Assembly (NCBI GenBank): GCA_937911965.1
Contig: CALDPL010000119.1
Location: forward strand, 1-13,800
Origin: an uncultured Allomuricauda sp.
GTDB lineage: Bacteria > Bacteroidota > Bacteroidia > Flavobacteriales > Flavobacteriaceae
Direction of reading: 5' to 3'
DNA: 13,800 nt
Positions 8,053 to 13,800 of this stretch are shown in pieces. The translations under genes and the position numbers were made by a program. The first letter of the stretch is position 1. The number at the start of each line of letters is the position of its first letter. The notes below the pieces were generated by a model that had not been told where the DNA came from, made no database searches, and saw nothing but the letters and a program-made list of their open reading frames with translations.

Positions 8053-8584
8053 TTTCTTTGATGATCCTTTGGTAATAGGAGGGACCGTGGGGCACGTATT
8101 TGGCGGGTTTGGCCATTCCCCAACTCTCCTCGGCAAACTTGAGCAGGGACAAGAGCTCCAAGGATTCCACCTCGCTTTTTTGCTTCCTCAATTCCCCTAG
8201 GGGAACACGCAGTTCACAAAGAAAGAGGTGATGAAATTCCGCATCCACAAAATCCTTCGAAATCCGGTGAACTTTTTTGGAGGTCCCGATGGGAATCAGA
8301 TCCGATTCTTCGATCTCGAGTCCGATTTCCTCCCAAACTTCCCGGACAGCGGCCGCTGTAATGGATTCCCCACTGCCCACATGGCCGGCCACGGAAACAT
8401 CCCAGAGTAGGGGGTGGGTGTCCTTGAACCTTCCACGCTGCTGGAGGAGCACCTTTGCATCCCCGGTAAAAAACCAGATATGGACCGTCGGGTGCAACAG
8501 GCCCTTTCGGTGGGCCTCCGACTTTAAACATTGCCGTCCCGTGGGCCGACCCTGGGCATCCAATATATCCACCAGTTCATCCAT
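8036..8584 (-). CDS. Nudix hydrolase
   Basis: A 182-residue Nudix protein. The complete Nudix box is present at residues 67-89: G67, five residues, E73, seven residues, then REVWEEIGL, with E82, E85 and E86 as the expected metal ligands. The N-terminal MDELVDILDAQGRPTGR and the region KGLLHPTVHIWFFT resemble the IPP-isomerase-like Nudix subgroup (YfcD type), whose physiological substrate is generally unknown. No signal peptide or membrane segment is seen. It lies 94 bp downstream of the M42 peptidase gene on the same strand and may be read from that promoter. Its 3' end overlaps hisS by 17 bp. The fold is certain; the substrate is not. Confidence 0.92.
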   Translation of the reverse strand: MDELVDILDAQGRPTGRQCLKSEAHRKGLLHPTVHIWFFTGDAKVLLQQRGRFKDTHPLLWDVSVAGHVGSGESITAAAVREVWEEIGLEIEESDLIPIGTSKKVHRISKDFVDAEFHHLFLCELRVPLGELRKQKSEVESLELLSLLKFAEESWGMAKPAKYVPHGPSYYQRIIKEIKNRI

Positions 8585-8678
8585 AGTACTTGGGAAACTG
8601 CCCTAAAGATAGGGAATTGTGTCCCGACCTCAGGGTTGATCTTGAGGAAACCTAAGTCGGAAGGCCGTGATCCAAGCC

Positions 8679-9767
8679 TTAGTCGAAATAACTGAAGGTT
8701 TCCCCTGCCTTAATGGTCAACAGGCTCTCATAGATCAGTCGGATCACATTTTCCACATCCTTTTTGTGCACCGTTTCCACCGTGGTGTGCATATAGCGCA
8801 GGGGCAGGGAAATCAAGGCCGAGGCGACTCCCCCGTTGCTGTAGGCAAAGGCATCCGTATCGGTTCCGGTAAATCGCGAGGAAGCAAGGCGCTGAAAAGG
8901 GATCTTATTGGCCTGGGCCGTTTCTATGATGCGTTGACGGAGTTTGTTCTGGACCGCCGGGGCATAGGAAACCACCGGTCCCGAACCTATTTTGATCTCC
9001 CCTTCCTTCTTTTGGTCGATCATGGGGGTGCTGGTGTCGTGGCAGACATCGGTGACTATGGCCACATGGGGTTTTATGGTCTGGGTGATCATCTCAGCCC
9101 CCCTCAGGCCGATCTCTTCCTGCACCGAATTGGTGACATAGAGCCCAAAGGGCAGTTTTTTCTTGTTCTCGTGGAGCAATCGGGCCACCTCGGCGATCAT
9201 AAAGCCCCCCACCCGGTTGTCCAGGGCACGGCACACGAATTTATCCTTGTTCAGGACCTGAAAGCTGTCGGGATAGGTGATCACACAGCCGACATGTACC
9301 CCCATTTTCTCCACTTCGGCCTTGTCCTTGGCCCCGATATCAATGAAGATGTTCTCCAGTTTTGGGGATTCCTCCTTGGCCCGGTCCCGGGTGTGGATGG
9401 CAGGCCATCCAAAGACCCCCTTTACAATGCCCTTTTCCGTATGGATGTCCACCCATTTTGAAGGGGCGATCATATGGTCGCTGCCCCCGTTTCGAATCAC
9501 ATAGAGCAGCCCGTTGTCGGTGATGTAGTTGACATACCAGGAAATTTCATCCGAATGTCCCTCGATCACCACCCGGTATTCCGCCTTGGGGTTGATCACC
9601 GCCACGGCCGTACCATAGGTGTCCGTGATGAATTCATCCACATAGGGCCTGAGGTAGTCCATCCAAATTTTTTGCCCTTCCCACTCATACCCGGTGGGGG
9701 AGGGATTGTTCAGGTATTTCTCCAAAAAGTCCAGGGATTTTTTAGTGAAGATTTTCTCTGTGGCCAT
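8679..9767 (-). CDS. M42 family metallopeptidase (glutamyl aminopeptidase type)
   Basis: A 362-residue cytoplasmic di-metal aminopeptidase of MEROPS family M42, members of which form large dodecameric particles and trim peptides. The metal ligands and catalytic residues can be assigned: H71 in EGHSDEI, bridging D183 in CRALDNRVG, catalytic E217 and ligand E218 in SVQEEIGLRGA, D240 in VTDVCHDT and H327 in RYMHTTVE. The N-terminal SPTGYEWEGQKIW is the usual start of the catalytic domain, and the inserted dimerisation domain covers roughly residues 75-170. Nothing is missing and the length is typical. It has its own perfect -7 element upstream and is followed on the same strand by the Nudix gene. 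Substrate preference (Glu/Asp or other) cannot be read from the sequence. Confidence 0.95.
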   Translation of the reverse strand: MATEKIFTKKSLDFLEKYLNNPSPTGYEWEGQKIWMDYLRPYVDEFITDTYGTAVAVINPKAEYRVVIEGHSDEISWYVNYITDNGLLYVIRNGGSDHMIAPSKWVDIHTEKGIVKGVFGWPAIHTRDRAKEESPKLENIFIDIGAKDKAEVEKMGVHVGCVITYPDSFQVLNKDKFVCRALDNRVGGFMIAEVARLLHENKKKLPFGLYVTNSVQEEIGLRGAEMITQTIKPHVAIVTDVCHDTSTPMIDQKKEGEIKIGSGPVVSYAPAVQNKLRQRIIETAQANKIPFQRLASSRFTGTDTDAFAYSNGGVASALISLPLRYMHTTVETVHKKDVENVIRLIYESLLTIKAGETFSYFD

Positions 9768-9784
9768 GCTTTTGATTTAGGGAA

Positions 9785-9792
9785 CAAACATA
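9785..9792 (-). promoter_or_regulatory. -7 promoter element of the M42 peptidase gene
   Basis: On the minus strand this reads TATGTTTG, a perfect TAnnTTTG, 17 bp before the ATG. The nearest upstream TTG is farther than the usual spacing, so the -33 part is unclear. Confidence 0.5.
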
Positions 9793-9836
9793 AGAATATT
9801 CACTTTTAATTAATAGCCAATTCATGGCTTTATCCT

Positions 9837-9844
9837 TATTTTTG
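9837..9844 (+). promoter_or_regulatory. -7 promoter element of the DUF4294 gene
   Basis: TATTTTTG matches TAnnTTTG. Transcription would start near 9851, which makes the ATG at 9870 a better start than the TTG at 9861. Together with the minus-strand element at 9785-9792 it forms a compact divergent promoter region. Confidence 0.45.
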
Positions 9845-9869
9845 GCAGGACTTTTGAGAATTGGACCCC

Positions 9870-10574
9870 ATGCACCGGAACCTATTGCCCCTTCTTTTTT
9901 CCATGCTACCCATTCTTGGATTTTCCCAGGTCAGGGAGCGTGATAGCCTGACCGATCCCAAGGACAGTATCGAGGACTACTATATTCGATTCGAAGGGGA
10001 TTCCGTATTGCACAGTTCCATTGCCCTGAACGAGGTCTTTATTTTTGGGGAACTGGAATTTGCCGATAGGAATGAAAGACTGAGGTATTTGATCCTTCGC
10101 CGCAAGACCCTGAAGGTATATCCCTATGCAAAGCTTGCCGCGGAACGCCTGGTGGAACTCAATGACAGTTTGGAACACATCAAAAAGAGACGACATCAAA
10201 AAAGGTATACCAGAAAGGTGCAGCAGTATATCGAGGGGGAATTTTCCGAGGAACTCAAAAAACTGACCCGTACCGAGGGACAGATCCTGGTGAAATTGAT
10301 CCATCGGCAGACGGGGAACACGGCCTTTGACCTGATCAAGGAGCTCCGAAGTGGCTGGAGGGCCTTTTGGTTCAACACCACGGCCAGTTTGTTCAATATC
10401 AGCCTAAAGGAAGAGTTTGTCCCGGAAAACGTGCACGAGGATTACCTTATCGAGGACATATTGCAACGTGCCTTTGCCACCAATCGCCTGACCCGGCAGG
10501 AATCCGTTCTCGATTATGACTATGCCCAGCTCACCAATAAGTGGAAGAAGGGTTCAACGGCCCCCAAGGACTAA
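9870..10574 (+). CDS. DUF4294 domain-containing exported protein
   Basis: A 234-residue protein of the DUF4294 family, known from Bacteroidota and without an assigned function. The N-terminus MHRNLLPLLFSMLPILGFSQ is a likely Sec signal peptide, with cleavage near FSQ and no lipobox cysteine, so a periplasmic location is inferred. The conserved domain covers about residues 55-215: ERLRYLILRRKTLKVYPYAKLAAERL, a strongly basic stretch around KKRRHQKRYTRK, and KLIHRQTGNTAFDLIKELRSGWRAFWFN. I prefer the ATG at 9870 over an in-frame TTG at 9861, because the ATG gives the better signal peptide start and sits at a suitable distance from the promoter element. The 3' end overlaps the convergent DUF6095 gene by 4 bp. 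Confidence 0.88.
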   Translation: MHRNLLPLLFSMLPILGFSQVRERDSLTDPKDSIEDYYIRFEGDSVLHSSIALNEVFIFGELEFADRNERLRYLILRRKTLKVYPYAKLAAERLVELNDSLEHIKKRRHQKRYTRKVQQYIEGEFSEELKKLTRTEGQILVKLIHRQTGNTAFDLIKELRSGWRAFWFNTTASLFNISLKEEFVPENVHEDYLIEDILQRAFATNRLTRQESVLDYDYAQLTNKWKKGSTAPKD

Positions 10575-10813
10575 TCCTTGGATCCCGTCTTCTTTCCAAA
10601 AAGGGCATCCATGACGATCCCCACGGAGCGAAACCCCAGATAAATGGCCAGCCCGGCACATAGGAGCCCAAGGATGAGGACCGGCCAGTAAAAGGGATGC
10701 CCATCGTTCTTAAAAGCCTGATAGATCAAAAAAGGGCCCAAGAACATGGCCAATACCGTATAGCCAAAGGATTTTATGCCCTTCACCAATAGTTGCTTGT
10801 CCGTTCTCCTCAT
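10571..10813 (-). CDS. Small membrane protein, DUF6095 family
   Basis: An 80-residue protein with two clear hydrophobic segments, GYTVLAMFLGPFLIYQAF (about 17-34) and WPVLILGLLCAGLAIYLGF (about 43-61). They are joined by a short polar loop, with a positively charged N-terminus (MRRTDKQLLVKGIK) and C-terminus (FGKKTGSKD). Pattern and length match the flavobacterial DUF6095 family, to which I assign it from memory; no function is known. The stop overlaps the DUF4294 stop in the four bases CTAA (10571-10574). The 101 bp between its start and the icd 3' end contain no further gene and no clear terminator. Confidence 0.85.
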   Translation of the reverse strand: MRRTDKQLLVKGIKSFGYTVLAMFLGPFLIYQAFKNDGHPFYWPVLILGLLCAGLAIYLGFRSVGIVMDALFGKKTGSKD

Positions 10814-10914
10814 GGGTGCAAATTAAGAATATTGGTCCAAATTATTGGATCAAGGCCAAAAAATGGAGGGAAAACTTCAGGTATCGATTATCCCCCCAAA
10901 ACTTGAAACGTCCA

Positions 10915-13137
<2,223 letters not shown>

Positions 13138-13147
13138 TTAACTATAG

Positions 13148-13170
13148 TATATTTGAGCGCTGCAAATATA
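13148..13170 (-). promoter_or_regulatory. icd promoter: -7 element within an 8-bp perfect inverted repeat
   Basis: On the minus strand TATATTTG (13163-13170) is a perfect -7 element placed to give a leader of about 19 nt before the icd ATG. The plus strand carries the identical TATATTTG at 13148-13155, so the two form a perfect inverted repeat around AGCGCTG. This could be an operator overlapping the transcription start, or a bidirectional start. No gene is seen on the plus strand downstream. Confidence 0.5.
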
Positions 13171-13237
13171 CGATTATTGTACAGGCTTTTGGCAGTGGAA
13201 AAGTTCAATAGTGGAGGGTGTTTATTGGGAATTCCTT

Positions 13238-13282
13238 AAAAAAAGAAAGCCATATCCTTGCTAAAGCATAGATATGGCTTTC
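13238..13282 (-). terminator. Intrinsic terminator of an unassigned minus-strand transcript
   Basis: A perfect 12-bp stem, GAAAGCCATATC (13245-13256) with GATATGGCTTTC (13271-13282), encloses a 14-nt loop. On the minus strand it is followed at once by seven T residues (13238-13244 complement). The plus-strand side has no T run, so it acts on transcription entering from the right, upstream of icd. The transcript it ends is not explained by any recognised gene. Confidence 0.85.
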
Positions 13283-13301
13283 AAAAGGATCATGGACTGT
13301 T

Positions 13302-13460
13302 CTACATTGCTGCACAACGTGCAATCCAAGGATTGCATCCACTGACCTTTGACGTTTGCCCTACAGCCGGTCTTAATTCTTCAACTAAACTCCATCCTGC
13401 AAGGTAGTATCGATTTTCCTGAATTTTATCAAGAAGGGAAATTGCTCTCCATCCGCACAT
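13302..13460 (-). CDS. Possible small ORF of 52 residues, unrecognised
   Basis: An ATG-started ORF on the minus strand whose stop lies 20 bp before the intrinsic terminator. It begins MCGWRAISLLDKIQENR and ends CNPWIARCAAM, with four cysteines and four tryptophans or paired tyrosines, and no signal peptide or membrane segment. There is no clear ribosome binding site. Another minus-strand frame in the same region is also open for about 48 codons but lacks a start codon. Codons such as AGA, TTA and CGA are used, unlike the neighbouring genes. It may be a chance ORF inside a small RNA or a remnant of a repeat; I do not recognise it. Confidence 0.2.
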   Translation of the reverse strand: MCGWRAISLLDKIQENRYYLAGWSLVEELRPAVGQTSKVSGCNPWIARCAAM

Positions 13461-13687
13461 AAAATTCGTGATTTCTCCTTGGGACCTGCCTGAACCTGTC
13501 CCGATTTGAAATTCCTTTTGTGATCAGTAGTGTTACCAAATAAAAAGGGAAAAACGATTTTAAAGAACGTCGGCTTTAAATTCGAAATACAAGCGTGAAT
13601 GGTATCACTTTCATATTTCTTCCACTAAAGTAAGGGAAAGTCTGAAAAATCCAAATTTTTCAAGCCATTAAAAATCAACACGCTATG

Positions 13688-13710
13688 AACCATGGTTATC
13701 AACAATTGTT
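13688..13710. repeat. Two adjacent 10-bp palindromes
   Basis: AACCATGGTT (13688-13697) and AACAATTGTT (13701-13710) are both perfect palindromes, separated by 3 bp. They lie just downstream of the rplS terminator and upstream of the unassigned minus-strand transcript. They could be operator half sites, but no regulator can be named. Confidence 0.35.
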
Positions 13711-13716
13711 CACAAC

Positions 13717-13747
13717 AAAAAAGGCACTTCGCCGGGAAGTGCCTTTT
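13717..13747 (-). terminator. Intrinsic terminator of rplS
   Basis: A perfect 12-bp stem, AAAAGGCACTTC (13719-13730) with GAAGTGCCTTTT (13736-13747), has the 5-nt loop GCCGG. On the minus strand it is followed by a T-rich tail (TTTTTTGTTG, partly in the stem), 20 bp after the rplS stop. The short T run on the plus strand would allow weak bidirectional function. Confidence 0.85.
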
Positions 13748-13767
13748 CGATAGGGTGGGCGCTGGGC

Positions 13768-13800
13768 CTATCCCCTGATTTCCTTGATCCGGGCCTTTCT
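13768..13800 (-). CDS. rplS: 50S ribosomal protein bL19, C-terminal end only
   Basis: The last ten codons of a minus-strand gene entering from the right edge of the window read RKARIKEIRG followed by TAG. This matches the conserved basic C-terminus of bL19 (KKARIKE plus a short arginine-containing tail in Bacteroidota). bL19 sits at the subunit interface of the 50S subunit. A canonical terminator follows 20 bp after the stop. With only ten residues visible the assignment rests on this tail, but the motif is distinctive. Confidence 0.7.
   Translation of the reverse strand, partial: RKARIKEIRG

Larger units (their letters stand above)
13283..13716 (-). ncRNA. Unassigned intergenic transcript region between rplS and icd, possible small RNA
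   Basis: About 430 bp without a recognised gene, visibly more AT-rich than the surrounding genes. It is bounded on both sides by minus-strand terminators: that of rplS at 13717-13747 and the one at 13238-13282. A terminator here implies that transcription starts again in between. The part nearest the terminator contains strong local pairing, notably TGCAATCC and GGATTGCA (13320-13337). I see no match to the conserved cores I know for tmRNA, RNase P RNA, SRP RNA or tRNA. A flavobacterial 6S-type RNA cannot be tested without a covariance model. No good -7 element was found, only one-mismatch candidates. Confidence 0.3.

Noticed and set aside
8652..8681. A possible hairpin (CTAAG/CTTAG with AAGGC/GCCTT) between the M42 and Nudix genes
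   Set aside because: The two stems cannot be stacked without a large bulge, there is no T tract, and part of it lies in the M42 stop codon.
9861..9869. TTG start three codons upstream in the DUF4294 gene
   Set aside because: The ATG at 9870 is the commoner start codon, lies at a better distance from the -7 element at 9837-9844 and begins a cleaner signal peptide.
13283..13716. tmRNA, RNase P RNA, SRP RNA or tRNA gene in the rplS-icd gap
   Set aside because: None of the conserved cores I could look for by eye was present (a terminal CCA with a T-arm, a GAGGAAAGTCCG-type block, or an SRP GGAAGGAAGCA-type loop). A 6S-type RNA could not be excluded and is left open as a finding.

Overview
The window looks like a chromosomal core region of a member of the Flavobacteriaceae (Bacteroidota) with a fairly high GC content of about one half. 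Four things support this. The promoters have Bacteroidota-type -7 elements (TAnnTTTG). Most genes lack clear Shine-Dalgarno sites. The order rpsF-rpsR-rplI has no ssb or priB between the first two genes. Several small families known mainly from flavobacteria are present (probable DUF6495, DUF4294 and DUF6095), as is a monomeric NADP-isocitrate dehydrogenase. I cannot name the genus.

Layout from left to right: a 5'-truncated nadC (NAD synthesis), a YihY/BrkB membrane protein and priA (replication restart helicase) form a tight plus-strand operon. priA is interrupted by a frameshift inside helicase lobe 1. A minus-strand orphan LytTR response regulator ends exactly where priA ends. A 235-bp divergent intergenic region then leads into the ribosomal operon rpsF-rpsR-rplI, which is closed by a hairpin. 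Next come a DUF6495-type gene and hisS on the plus strand. A Nudix hydrolase and an M42 aminopeptidase lie on the minus strand. A secreted DUF4294 protein on the plus strand converges on a small membrane protein (DUF6095) on the minus strand. The large icd gene (monomeric IDH) follows on the minus strand. The last 30 bases are the C-terminal end of rplS (ribosomal protein L19) with its terminator.

Most of the window is ordinary housekeeping sequence, and I do not see a convincing new multi-gene system. Three places deserve a second look: the priA frameshift; a sharp change in base composition and arginine codon use at about base 150 inside nadC; and the roughly 430 bp between icd and rplS, which carry a strong minus-strand terminator and no recognised gene, only a 52-codon ORF and several palindromes. 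A near-palindrome built from two opposed -7 elements sits in the icd promoter. Three convergent gene pairs have abutting or overlapping 3' ends.
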